64,000 nt of DNA from CAXXOK01 sp963678055 (GTDB lineage: Bacteria > Bacillota > Clostridia > Christensenellales > Aristaeellaceae). The notes below the pieces were generated by a model. It was given only the letters and a program-made list of their open reading frames with translations, was not told the origin of the DNA and made no database searches. The DNA lies in contig OY782679.1 of the NCBI GenBank assembly GCA_963678055.1, forward strand, positions 2,294,001 through 2,358,000, read 5' to 3'. Position 1 is the first letter of the stretch, and the number at the start of each line of letters is the position of its first letter. The position numbers were made by a program, and so were the translations under genes. This document shows positions 24,691-32,776 of this stretch, piece by piece.

Positions 24691-26697
24691 ATGAATCTTA
24701 ATACACTTCGGGGCGTTGGCCCTAAACGCTTAGATGCATTACACGCAGCGGGTATACACTCGCTGCGTGATCTTTTATATGCCGTGCCCTACCGCTACCG
24801 CGATATGGGCGACCTGACGGCCGTGCAAGACGCCCGCCACGGCGCAAGCCAGGCGTTCCGCCTGCAAAAGGCCGGAGACCCGAAGGTCAGTTATCATGGG
24901 AAGCTATCCCGCGTGACCTGCAAATTTAAAGATGATACCGGCGAGATGACCGGTTGTTGGTTTAATCAGCCCTGGATGCGCAGCGTGCTGGAAGCAAAGG
25001 ACACGGTCTTGCTTTATGGCCGCGTAGAGCGCCAGAAACAGCGCGTGCAGCTGTATAACGCACGGCTGGAGGACAGCGTACGCATTGTGCCCGTATACCG
25101 GGCTATTGAGGGCATCCCCAACAAAACCCGTGAAACACTGGTGGCACAGCTGCTGGAGACTGTCGGCGAGGTCTGCCGGGAAACGCTCCCGGCCTATGTG
25201 CTTACACGCTATGCACTGCTGTCCTCCGCCGAGGCTATCCGCATTCTGCACCGGCCCGATACGATGGCGCATGTAGCCCAGGCACAAAAACGCATTGCCT
25301 TTGAACAGCTGCTGCTGTACCAGATTGCCGTTCGCCAGTTCAAGCGCAAGCGGGACAGCGGCCGTGCACTGGCAATCCCGGCGGGTGCGGAGGATGCATA
25401 CTGGCACGCCCTGCCCTTTACTCCGACAGGGGCGCAAAAGCGTACACTGCTGGAGATTACCAGCGATATGCGCAAGCCCGCCGCCATGGCACGCATGGTG
25501 CAGGGCGATGTGGGCTGCGGCAAAACTGCCATTGCATTTGGTACCATGGCGCTATGCGTACAGGCCGGGTATCAGGCGGCCTTCATGGCACCCACAGAAA
25601 TTCTGGCCCGCCAGCACCTGGAAAGTGCGCAGAAGACACTGGCACCACTGGGCATACGCTGCGGCTTGCTGCTGTCGGGTATGAAAGCCGCCGAGCGGAG
25701 AGACGCACTGGCAAACATTAAAAACGGCGCATGGCAGGTTGTCATCGGCACCCATGCGCTGATATCCGAATCCGTGACCTATCAAAAACTCGCGCTGTGC
25801 ATCACTGATGAGCAGCATCGCTTTGGTGTCGGACAACGAACCAAATTGATTCAAAAGGGCGGCCAGACCACCGCCCCGCACCTGCTGGTGATGTCGGCTA
25901 CGCCCATCCCCCGTTCGCTCGCGCTGATGCTCTACGGCGATCTGGATGTATCCGTGGTGGATGAACTTCCGCCCGGACGCTCGCCTGTAAAAACCCGCAT
26001 CGTCCCCGCCGCAAAACGCCGGGATATGTACGCGTATCTGCGCAAAGAACTGGAGCAGGGGCATCAGGCCTATGTCGTATGTCCGCTGATCGAAGAAGAC
26101 GAGGGCAAAGCCCAGCTCAAAGCCGTGGAAACGCTGGAAAAGGAACTTTTGCAAGGCCCGCTGCGCGGTATCCGCCTGGGGGTTACCCATGGGCGGCAGA
26201 CTTCGGATGAAAAGGCCAAGGTGCTCAAAGCGTTCTCCGCCGGAACTCTGTCTGTGTTGATTGCCACCACGGTGATTGAAGTCGGTGTCAATGTCCCCAA
26301 TGCCACCATCATGATCGTGGAGGATGCACAGCGCTACGGGCTGGCACAACTGCACCAGCTGCGCGGGCGCGTGGGGCGCGGGTCTGCGGAAAGCCGCTGT
26401 TTCCTCGTCGGCGAAGAAAACGAGCGCTTGCAAGCGCTCACCCAAACCAATGACGGTTTTGAAATCGCCCGCAAAGACCTGGACATGCGCGGCCCCGGCG
26501 AACTGCTGGGAACGCAGCAGCACGGTACAGGGCTTTGGACCGGCGGCGATATGATGAATACCTTGCTGCTACGGGATGCCGCCGCTTGCGCGCAGGAGCT
26601 GGCAGAGCGTGAAGACTTGCAAGCCGCTTACAAAGCGCTCGTACTGCAAGCGCGTTCACTCTTGCAACAGTCGCTTTCAAACGTGTCTGTGAGTTGA
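24691..26697 (+). CDS. recG: ATP-dependent DNA helicase RecG
   Basis: A 668-residue branched-DNA helicase that remodels stalled forks and Holliday junctions. The N-terminal wedge/OB domain (about 1-200) carries RGVGPKRLDALHAAGI and LLYAVPYRYRDMG. The SF2 helicase motifs are MVQGDVGCGKTAIA (I), CITDEQHRFGVGQR (DExH), VMSATPIPRSLALMLYGDLD (III) and QLHQLRGRVGRGSAESRC (VI). The C-terminus DGFEIARKDLDMRGPGELLGTQQHG is typical. It begins one base after the fakA stop, so translation is coupled. Confidence 0.95.
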   Translation: MNLNTLRGVGPKRLDALHAAGIHSLRDLLYAVPYRYRDMGDLTAVQDARHGASQAFRLQKAGDPKVSYHGKLSRVTCKFKDDTGEMTGCWFNQPWMRSVLEAKDTVLLYGRVERQKQRVQLYNARLEDSVRIVPVYRAIEGIPNKTRETLVAQLLETVGEVCRETLPAYVLTRYALLSSAEAIRILHRPDTMAHVAQAQKRIAFEQLLLYQIAVRQFKRKRDSGRALAIPAGAEDAYWHALPFTPTGAQKRTLLEITSDMRKPAAMARMVQGDVGCGKTAIAFGTMALCVQAGYQAAFMAPTEILARQHLESAQKTLAPLGIRCGLLLSGMKAAERRDALANIKNGAWQVVIGTHALISESVTYQKLALCITDEQHRFGVGQRTKLIQKGGQTTAPHLLVMSATPIPRSLALMLYGDLDVSVVDELPPGRSPVKTRIVPAAKRRDMYAYLRKELEQGHQAYVVCPLIEEDEGKAQLKAVETLEKELLQGPLRGIRLGVTHGRQTSDEKAKVLKAFSAGTLSVLIATTVIEVGVNVPNATIMIVEDAQRYGLAQLHQLRGRVGRGSAESRCFLVGEENERLQALTQTNDGFEIARKDLDMRGPGELLGTQQHGTGLWTGGDMMNTLLLRDAAACAQELAEREDLQAAYKALVLQARSLLQQSLSNVSVS

Positions 26698-26723
26698 CCT
26701 TTGTCTAACAAACGATGTACAAT
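26694..26723 (+). promoter_or_regulatory. Promoter before trmL
   Basis: TTGACC (26694-26699), 18 bp, TACAAT (26718-26723). The -35 box overlaps the recG stop codon, and the leader is about 15-20 nt. Confidence 0.6.
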
Positions 26724-26744
26724 AGAGAGGTTGGAGGACGAAAG

Positions 26745-27260
26745 ATGCACGTCGTTTTGTATAACCCCGAAATTCCCCAGAACACCGGGAATATTGCACG
26801 TACCTGCGCAGCCACCGGCTGCCAGCTGCACCTGATTAAACCGCTGGGCTTTTCCCTGGCCGACCGCTATTTAAAGCGTGCGGGTCTGGACTACTGGGAT
26901 ATGGTGAATTACCAGACCCACGAGGGCTTTGACGAGCTACTGGCCGCCTACCCCAACGCGAATTTTCACTTTCTATCCACCAAGGCAGCCAAAGCCTATA
27001 CCGATGCCAGTTTTCAGGCAGACGATTTTGTGGTATTCGGCTGCGAAACCAAAGGCTTGCCGGAAAGCTTGCTTAAGCAAGTATACGACCGCTGTATCCG
27101 CATCCCAATGCGGGACGGTGCCAGAAGCCTGAACCTGTCCAACTCCGTGGCGATTGTCGTTTACGAAGCGCTGCGCCAACTGGATTTCCCGGCCTGTGTA
27201 GCCCAAGGCGACCTGACCGGCCGGGAAGACAGCCACTTGCCCTGGATGGACAGCCTGTAA
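26745..27260 (+). CDS. trmL: tRNA (cytidine(34)-2'-O)-methyltransferase
   Basis: A 171-residue SPOUT-family enzyme that methylates the wobble ribose of tRNA-Leu. The start HVVLYNPEIPQNTGNIARTC is diagnostic. VFGCETKGLPESLL and RIPMRDGARSLNLSNSVAI form the knotted SAM-binding site. The length matches stand-alone TrmL (about 155-170). The ATG at 26745 is seven bases after GGAGG. Confidence 0.94.
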   Translation: MHVVLYNPEIPQNTGNIARTCAATGCQLHLIKPLGFSLADRYLKRAGLDYWDMVNYQTHEGFDELLAAYPNANFHFLSTKAAKAYTDASFQADDFVVFGCETKGLPESLLKQVYDRCIRIPMRDGARSLNLSNSVAIVVYEALRQLDFPACVAQGDLTGREDSHLPWMDSL

Positions 27261-27273
27261 CCGGGAGGTACCC

Positions 27274-27597
27274 ATGCGAAACGATAGCTACGATGACAAT
27301 TATAACCGCAACGGCTGGGAAGAGGATGCCGAGTACGCCGACCTGAATGAAAACGGCGTGTATGAAGAGTACGAAGAATACGATGCGTATGACGATTACG
27401 ATGACTACGATTTGGACGACGAGCTATCCTCTGAAAACAGCTTCCGGATAGCGATGAGCGTGTTCAACTTAATCAGCCTGCTGATCGGCCTGGCCGTAAT
27501 TTTGGTGCTGACGGCTCTTTTATTCAGTCTGTTTAACTGGGTGCAGCGGGATCTGTCCCAGTCGCTTTCGGTCATCGTTGCCCCGTTTAACCGCTAG
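27274..27597 (+). CDS. Small membrane protein with Asp/Tyr/Glu-rich head
   Basis: I do not recognise a family. The 107-residue protein has an extremely acidic, tyrosine-rich head (residues 1-55, with runs such as EEYEEYDAYDDYDDYDLDDE) and one membrane segment (about 65-90, SLLIGLAVILVLTALLF) followed by an amphipathic tail (NWVQRDLSQSLSVIVAPFN). It has a clear GGGAGG site 13 bp after trmL stops. The head would probably lie in the cytoplasm, since no signal peptide is present. Role unknown; codon use resembles the neighbours. Confidence 0.75.
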   Translation: MRNDSYDDNYNRNGWEEDAEYADLNENGVYEEYEEYDAYDDYDDYDLDDELSSENSFRIAMSVFNLISLLIGLAVILVLTALLFSLFNWVQRDLSQSLSVIVAPFNR

Positions 27598-27637
27598 CGC
27601 TTGATAAACCCCATTTGAACGATAGGGAGTGTTCTGA

Positions 27638-28216
27638 TTGCAAAGCTCTTGGGCTGAACTGGCCGCCCAGGTATCCGACTGCACAGCGTGCGAACTTTGC
27701 CGTGGCTGCACACAAAAGGTGATGGGTCAAGGCGACCCTAGTGCCGATTTGATGCTGCTAGGTGAAGGCCCCGGAGAACAGGAAGACAAGACCGGACAAG
27801 CCTTTGTAGGCCGTGCCGGAGACCTGCTGACCAAGATGCTTCAGGCGATCGACTTACCCCGCGACCGCGTATACATCTGCAATACTGTGAAATGCCGCCC
27901 GCCCAAAAACCGCGCACCCAAGCCCGACGAACTCGCCGCCTGCCAGCCGCACCTGCTCAAACAGATTGCGCTGGTGAAGCCTAAAATCATCTTCCTGCTG
28001 GGCGCGACCGCCGTTCGCGTGATGCTGGGGCCGGACTACCGCATTACCAAGTGCCGCGGGCAATGGTTTGAACGCGGCGAGATCAAGCTGATGTCCACCT
28101 TTCACCCTGCCGCGCTGCTGCGCGATCCGCGCCGCAAACACGATACCTGGGCGGATTTGCAAATGGTGCGTGACGAGCTGAAGGCCATGGGTGCGTACCC
28201 CGATCTGCTGGGGTAG
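27638..28216 (+). CDS. Family 4 uracil-DNA glycosylase (Fe-S type)
   Basis: A 192-residue repair enzyme that removes uracil from DNA. Cysteines in SDCTACELCRGC and VYICNTVKCRPPKN hold the 4Fe-4S cluster; LLGEGPGEQEDKTGQAFVGRAG is the water-activating motif A and STFHPAALLRDPRRK motif B. The start is a TTG at 27638 with AGGGAG about 9 nt upstream. It is often annotated as a type-4 UDG or SPO1 polymerase-like domain protein. Confidence 0.92.
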   Translation: MQSSWAELAAQVSDCTACELCRGCTQKVMGQGDPSADLMLLGEGPGEQEDKTGQAFVGRAGDLLTKMLQAIDLPRDRVYICNTVKCRPPKNRAPKPDELAACQPHLLKQIALVKPKIIFLLGATAVRVMLGPDYRITKCRGQWFERGEIKLMSTFHPAALLRDPRRKHDTWADLQMVRDELKAMGAYPDLLG

Positions 28217-28364
28217 CCCAATTTCGTTTCCTTTATATGGCCGGAAGTACCGCGGATGAGACATTTCAACCATCTAACTGCGGTGTTTGTGCCGATTGCG
28301 TTTCATTTCCCTTTTATCATGTTACAATGTTCTTATCCGAAATACTACCGGGAGGGACAAAATA

Positions 28365-28889
28365 ATGATTGATTTCTTATCAACAGACATAGCCATCATC
28401 CTGTTCTTTATCGTAGGCACAGGGCTATTGGTGGTTGAAGTGTTCATGCCCGGGTTTGGCATCGCAGGCATCTCCGGCTTGGTGGTCGAAGGCATCAGCG
28501 TCACGCTGATGTTGATTAACCACGGACCGCTGGCTGCGCTGGGTTTGACCATCGTGGTGCTGGCGCTGGTCGGAATTGTAATCTCGATCACGCTGCGCTC
28601 GGCAACCAAGGGCCGGCTATCCAAATCCGCGTTCGTACTCAACAGAGCGGAAACCTCGTCCGAGGGGTATAATGCCGCCAACCAAGACATGGAAATGCTT
28701 ATCGGAAAAGAGGGCGTTGTCACAAACACGCTTCGCCCCGTAGGCATGGCCGAAATTGAGGGCGTAAAACTCAACGTCGTATCCGACGCCGAGTTTATCC
28801 CCAAAGGCACCCCTGTACGCGTTACCCGCGTTGACGGTCTACGCGTGATCGTCCGCCAAATCGATACGTGTCCACCTATTAATAGTTAA
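28365..28889 (+). CDS. NfeD-family membrane protein
   Basis: A 174-residue short NfeD protein. Two or three membrane segments (about 8-30, 33-50, 52-75) precede a C-terminal OB-fold (GKEGVVTNTLRPVGMAEIEG; GTPVRVTRVDGLRVIVRQI). NfeD proteins are encoded beside flotillins in many bacteria and are thought to work with them in organising the membrane. The ATG at 28365 follows GGGAGGGAC; floA starts 18 bp after its stop. Confidence 0.9.
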   Translation: MIDFLSTDIAIILFFIVGTGLLVVEVFMPGFGIAGISGLVVEGISVTLMLINHGPLAALGLTIVVLALVGIVISITLRSATKGRLSKSAFVLNRAETSSEGYNAANQDMEMLIGKEGVVTNTLRPVGMAEIEGVKLNVVSDAEFIPKGTPVRVTRVDGLRVIVRQIDTCPPINS

Positions 28890-28907
28890 TCGAAAGGAGC
28901 TCCCCTC

Positions 28908-29963
28908 ATGATTCAATCTCTTATGGCATTGACCTTCGCATCCACATCGTCAGCAGAGCTGACCAATGCGCTGTGGGTCGTCATCCCGATTGTTTTGGCA
29001 GTTATCCTGATCTCGGTGTTCCTGCGCTTTGTGCCCCTGGGCCTGTGGATTACCTCCCTGGCATCCGGCGTGCACGTTGGCATCTCGTCGCTGATCGGTA
29101 TGCGGCTGCGCCGTATCCCACCCAAAAGGCTGGTCGACCCGCTGATCAAAGCGCGCAAAGCCGGCTTGGATGTAACCCTGCCCAAACTGGAAACCCACTA
29201 CCTGGCCGGTGGTAATGTAGACCGCGTCATCAACGCGCTGATCGCCGCCCAGCGTTCCAACATCGTTATGCCCTTTGAAAAGGCTTCGGCCATTGACCTG
29301 GCCGGCCGCGACGTGCTACAGGCTGTGCAGATGTCCGTTACCCCGAAAGTCATCGAAACGCCTACCGTCGCCGCGATCGCTAAAGACGGCATCGAGCTTC
29401 GCGCCAAAGCGCGTGTGACCGTGCGTACCAACATCGAACGCCTGGTCGGTGGTTCCGGTGAAGAAACCATCATCGCCCGCGTCGGCGAAGGTATCGTCAC
29501 CACCGTTGGTTCGTCCGAAACCCACAAACAGGTGCTGGAAAACCCGGACCTCATCAGCCGCACTGTGCTCAACAAAGGTCTGGATGCCGGTACTGCGTAT
29601 GAAATCCTCTCCATCGACATCGCAGATGTAGACGTGGGCCGCAACATCGGCGCACAGCTGCAAATGGATCAGGCACAAGCCGACCTGCACATCGCACAGG
29701 CCCGCGCTGAAGAGCGCCGCGCCATGGCTGTTGCCCGCGAGCAGGAAATGAAAGCCTCCGTGCAGGAGATGCGCGCCCGCGTAATCGAAGCCGAGGCCGA
29801 AGTGCCTAAGGCACTGTCCCAGGCTCTGCGTGAAGGTAAGCTCGGTGTGATGGATTACTACCAGATGCGTAATGTAATCGCCGATACCGACATGCGCGAT
29901 GGCATTGCCAAGGCTACTACGCCCGTGCAGCCGCCCGCAAACAAAGAAGACAAAAAGAAGTAA
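28908..29963 (+). CDS. floA: Flotillin-like protein FloA
   Basis: A 351-residue membrane scaffold protein. A hydrophobic hairpin (about 22-65) anchors it, followed by the SPFH domain (TLPKLETHYLAGGNVDRVIN; VTVRTNIERLVGGSGEETI) and a long Ala/Glu-rich coiled coil (ADLHIAQARAEERRAMAVAR; EAEAEVPKALSQALREGKLG) used for oligomerisation. It matches the YqfA/FloA group throughout. FloA forms membrane microdomains that affect signalling and cell wall synthesis. It forms one unit with nfeD. Confidence 0.95.
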   Translation: MIQSLMALTFASTSSAELTNALWVVIPIVLAVILISVFLRFVPLGLWITSLASGVHVGISSLIGMRLRRIPPKRLVDPLIKARKAGLDVTLPKLETHYLAGGNVDRVINALIAAQRSNIVMPFEKASAIDLAGRDVLQAVQMSVTPKVIETPTVAAIAKDGIELRAKARVTVRTNIERLVGGSGEETIIARVGEGIVTTVGSSETHKQVLENPDLISRTVLNKGLDAGTAYEILSIDIADVDVGRNIGAQLQMDQAQADLHIAQARAEERRAMAVAREQEMKASVQEMRARVIEAEAEVPKALSQALREGKLGVMDYYQMRNVIADTDMRDGIAKATTPVQPPANKEDKKK

Positions 29964-29974
29964 AGTCCTAATGC

Positions 29975-30003
29975 GGCAGGGGTAGCACTATGCTTCCCCT
30001 GCC
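29975..30003 (+). other. Intercistronic hairpin after floA
   Basis: GGCAGGGG / CCCCTGCC (8 bp) encloses a single T-T mismatch and a further AGCA / TGCT stem with a 3-nt loop. No T run follows, so it is more likely a processing, stability or attenuation element than a full terminator. Confidence 0.5.
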
Positions 30004-30023
30004 CGTTAAGCGAGGTGAGCCAA

Positions 30024-30548
30024 GTGGACTTTTTCGCTATTATCATCCTATTCGTCGTCGGTAACTTGGTTGTTCAATTCTTGCGTAGAATCGGGCAAAC
30101 GAGCAAACAGGCGGCGACCCAGGCGCAGATTGAAGCCACGAAACGAACGGGCGGGCCATCCCCTATCCAAAACCCCGTGCCGCAGCCCATGGCGAAACCG
30201 GCGGATTTCCGTTTTCCTCCGGTGAAAAACACGACCTCTGCACAGCCTGTATTTGTGGAAGGCCGTAAGGCAGACGACGCTGTCCGCAGCGACCTGAGCG
30301 ACTATAAACCCGCCGCGCCGTCCGCCGACCTGAACATCGCATTTTCTAATTATAAAGGCAGCCTGGAAACCGCTCCGTTTGAGGGCATAGGCTATACACC
30401 CGAAGCGTTTGACGATGTATCCTCCGCTTATCAAACCAGCACAAAGGTCGATGCCAAGATATTACCAGATGCATTCAACCGCAACGCGCTAATACAGGCC
30501 GTTGTGATGTCCGAAATTTTGAAACGACCGGGAGAGTCCAGACGATGA
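30024..30548 (+). CDS. Membrane-anchored protein of unknown function, between floA and a LytTR regulator
   Basis: I do not recognise a family. The 174-residue protein has one N-terminal membrane segment (residues 3-18, FFAIIILFVVGNLVVQF) and a hydrophilic, Pro/Ala-rich cytoplasmic or extracellular part with no obvious fold; the last 25 residues (ILPDAFNRNALIQAVVMSEIL) look like a short helical domain. I chose the GTG at 30024, six bases after GAGGTG; an earlier GTG at 30015 is part of that ribosome site. The stop overlaps the response regulator start (ATGA), so the two are made together. Confidence 0.75.
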   Translation: MDFFAIIILFVVGNLVVQFLRRIGQTSKQAATQAQIEATKRTGGPSPIQNPVPQPMAKPADFRFPPVKNTTSAQPVFVEGRKADDAVRSDLSDYKPAAPSADLNIAFSNYKGSLETAPFEGIGYTPEAFDDVSSAYQTSTKVDAKILPDAFNRNALIQAVVMSEILKRPGESRR

Positions 30549-31306
30549 CCAAAGAACCCTTTCAGGTAATGATCGCCGATGACGACGCCGCCATGCGCAG
30601 TGTACTCAAGCACGTCATTGAAAAAGCCGAGGGATTTACACTGATCGGTGAAGCCGCCAGCGGCGAAGAGACCATGAAACAGTTTGAAGCGCTCAAACCG
30701 CATGTTGTGTTCATGGATGTAGAAATGCCCGAGATGGACGGCGTGGAATGCGCCCGCCAAATTCAGGATATGAACCCGGCAACGGTGATTATCTTTGTAA
30801 CCGCGCACAACAAGTACATGTCCGAAGCGTTCGAGGTGTACGCGTTTGACTATCTGGTCAAGCCTTTCAAAGTAGACAGAATGCTGCAAACCTTATCGCG
30901 CGTGCACGACAGTTTAACGCTTTCTTCTGCCACACCGGCGTTTTCCAGAGCCGTGAACGCCGACCGGAAACCCCTGGACGGACGGCTGATGCTGCGGCAC
31001 CGCGAGGGCAGCGCGTTTATTGACCTGAACGATTTGCTGCTCATCCAGCGGGAGGATCGCTCCACAGTGCTCTACACCCAAAGCGGCGAGCGCTATGCTG
31101 TTGGCGATTCCCTGACCGACATGGAAAACCGCCTGCCGGCCAATGTGTTTTTTCGCTCGCATAAGAGCTATATCATCAACCTAAACCACATCAAGGATAT
31201 CACCCCCTACGGGCGCTGGACCTATGTGGTGCGCATGGACGGCATCAAGCAGGATGCGCTGATCACCCACGCCAAGTACGAAGAGCTGGAGAATATGTTC
31301 CGCTAA
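30545..31306 (+). CDS. LytTR-family response regulator
   Basis: A 253-residue two-domain regulator. The receiver domain (residues 8-125) has the acidic pocket IADDDAAMR, the phosphorylated Asp in HVVFMDVEMPEMDG (about residue 58) and the Lys in FDYLVKPFKVDRML. The LytTR DNA-binding domain (about 150-253) shows the usual features LLLIQREDRSTVLYT, FFRSHKSYIINLNHIKDI and the closing YEELENMF. No histidine kinase is next to it. Since it is translationally coupled to the unknown membrane protein behind floA, membrane state is a possible input, which is inference. Confidence 0.92.
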   Translation: MTKEPFQVMIADDDAAMRSVLKHVIEKAEGFTLIGEAASGEETMKQFEALKPHVVFMDVEMPEMDGVECARQIQDMNPATVIIFVTAHNKYMSEAFEVYAFDYLVKPFKVDRMLQTLSRVHDSLTLSSATPAFSRAVNADRKPLDGRLMLRHREGSAFIDLNDLLLIQREDRSTVLYTQSGERYAVGDSLTDMENRLPANVFFRSHKSYIINLNHIKDITPYGRWTYVVRMDGIKQDALITHAKYEELENMFR

Positions 31307-31366
31307 GGGAACACCTCCTGCAAATAGCATTTAGCCGATTAGTGTCTCGCAAGAGAAAAAAACATA

Positions 31367-31394
31367 TTGACATATTTCGATATAAGATTATACT
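31367..31394 (+). promoter_or_regulatory. Promoter of the ArsR-permease operon
   Basis: TTGACA (31367-31372), 16 bp, TATACT (31389-31394). The spacer and -10 box lie inside the inverted repeat at 31375-31404. Confidence 0.78.
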
Positions 31395-31404
31395 TATATC
31401 GAAA
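31375..31404. promoter_or_regulatory. ArsR-type operator (perfect inverted repeat)
   Basis: TTTCGATATAAG and CTTATATCGAAA form a perfect 12-bp inverted repeat with a 6-bp centre. It spans the promoter spacer, the -10 box and the start region, the usual position of an ArsR/SmtB autoregulatory site. The repressor gene begins 25 bp downstream. Confidence 0.8.
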
Positions 31405-31429
31405 CTTTTTTATGTATGGAGGATGTATC

Positions 31430-31753
31430 ATGAACAATTACGCAGAGCAAGCCAAGCGCTTTAAAGCGTTCTGCGATGAAAACCGCCTAAAGATTATCCA
31501 CCTGCTGCAGGACGGTGAAAAGTGCGCCTGCGAGCTAATCGAATGCCTGGATATGGGACAGTCCACCTTATCCTATCACATGAAAATTCTGTGTGAGTCC
31601 GGTGTGATCAACAGCCGTCAGGAGGGCAAGTGGACGCATTACAGCATCAGCGCTGAAGGCAGTGCGGATGCCATTGCAGCCCTGCAATCACTGACCACCT
31701 TGACCGAGCCCACAGAGCCTCACTGTGCAAGCTGCACCTGCGGGGTCAGCTAA
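31430..31753 (+). CDS. ArsR-family metal(loid)-responsive repressor
   Basis: A 107-residue winged-helix repressor. Residues EKCACELIECLDMGQSTLSYHMKIL contain the alpha-3 thiol site (Cys32 and Cys34, like the CVC box of ArsR) and the recognition helix. The C-terminus HCASCTC adds three more cysteines (99, 102, 104). Such sites bind arsenite, cadmium or related thiophilic metals and release the DNA. The ATG at 31430 follows TGGAGG. It is the first gene of a unit with a permease and a Cys-rich protein, and probably represses its own promoter through the palindrome at 31375-31404. Confidence 0.9.
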   Translation: MNNYAEQAKRFKAFCDENRLKIIHLLQDGEKCACELIECLDMGQSTLSYHMKILCESGVINSRQEGKWTHYSISAEGSADAIAALQSLTTLTEPTEPHCASCTCGVS

Positions 31754-31754
31754 T

Positions 31755-32759
31755 ATGAGTGCAGTATGGAATTTCATTCAAAATCAGCTGCTGGGTATGG
31801 ACTGGCTGCAATCGCTGATCGAGTCCGCGCTCCTTGGACTGGGGCTGGACACCGCCAATCGCTGGGTCGGCAGTCTGCAATTCTTTGTGTACGATGTCAT
31901 CAAGATCACGATTCTGCTATGCCTGCTCATCTTTTTCATCAGCTACATCCAAAGCTATTTCCCGCCGGAACGCAGTAAACGGATACTCAGTCGCTTTCAC
32001 GGCATCGGCGCTAACATCGTTGCAGCGCTGCTGGGCACGGTAACCCCGTTTTGCTCGTGCTCGTCCATACCGCTGTTCATCGGGTTTTCTTCGGCAGGAC
32101 TGCCGGTTGGCGTTACGTTTTCGTTCCTTATCTCCTCTCCAATGGTTGATCTGGGATCGCTACTGATCCTTACCAGTATCTTCGGGGTGAATGTCGCGGT
32201 ACTCTATGTGATCGTCGGGCTGATCGTGGCCGTTGTCGGCGGGACGATTATCGAAAAACTGCACATGGAACGCTACGTGGAAAGCTTTATTCTGAAAGCC
32301 GGAAACGTGGATATCGCCTCCCCCACCCTCACCCGGGGCGACAGGCTGCGCTACGCCAAAGAGCAGATGACGGCAACCTTTAAAAAGGTGTTCCCCTATA
32401 TTCTCATCGGCGTAAGCATCGGCGCGGTTATCCACAACTGGCTGCCGGAAGCCTGGATTACCGCTGCGCTGGGGAATGATAATCCCTTTGCCGTCATTCT
32501 GGCTACGTTTGTGGGCGTGCCGGTCTATGCCGATATCTTCGGCACAATCCCCATCGCCGAAGCGCTGCTGTTCAAGGGCGCGCAGCTGGGCACAGTGCTT
32601 AGCTTTATGATGGCGGTGACCACCCTGTCCCTGCCGTCGATGGTGCTGCTGCGTAAAGCGGTTAAACCCAAGTTGCTGGCGCTGTTCATCGTCATTTGCA
32701 CCGTGGGCATTATCCTGGTTGGATTTTTCTTCAATGCAATACAAGGCTTACTACTTTAA
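31755..32759 (+). CDS. YraQ/DUF318-family permease
   Basis: A 334-residue membrane protein with about eight to ten hydrophobic segments. Its family (UPF0718, YraQ, putative permease) is marked by VTPFCSCSSIPLFIGF with Cys100 and Cys102 in the first conserved block, and by GVPVYADIFGTIPIAEALL in the second half. Members are found with ArsR-type repressors and are proposed to export arsenic compounds or other thiophilic substrates. The ATG begins one base after the repressor stop. The substrate is inferred only from the neighbours. Confidence 0.87.
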   Translation: MSAVWNFIQNQLLGMDWLQSLIESALLGLGLDTANRWVGSLQFFVYDVIKITILLCLLIFFISYIQSYFPPERSKRILSRFHGIGANIVAALLGTVTPFCSCSSIPLFIGFSSAGLPVGVTFSFLISSPMVDLGSLLILTSIFGVNVAVLYVIVGLIVAVVGGTIIEKLHMERYVESFILKAGNVDIASPTLTRGDRLRYAKEQMTATFKKVFPYILIGVSIGAVIHNWLPEAWITAALGNDNPFAVILATFVGVPVYADIFGTIPIAEALLFKGAQLGTVLSFMMAVTTLSLPSMVLLRKAVKPKLLALFIVICTVGIILVGFFFNAIQGLLL

Positions 32760-32776
32760 ATGGAGGAATGAACCCT

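Noticed and set aside
25552..26523. A 323-residue open frame on the minus strand opposite recG
   Set aside because: Lies inside the helicase motifs of recG in antisense; a shadow of codon bias.
31725..31754. Earlier in-frame start for the YraQ-type permease inside the ArsR gene
   Set aside because: The added residues (QAAPAGSAN) do not resemble the family, and the ATG at 31755 directly after the repressor stop fits coupled translation.
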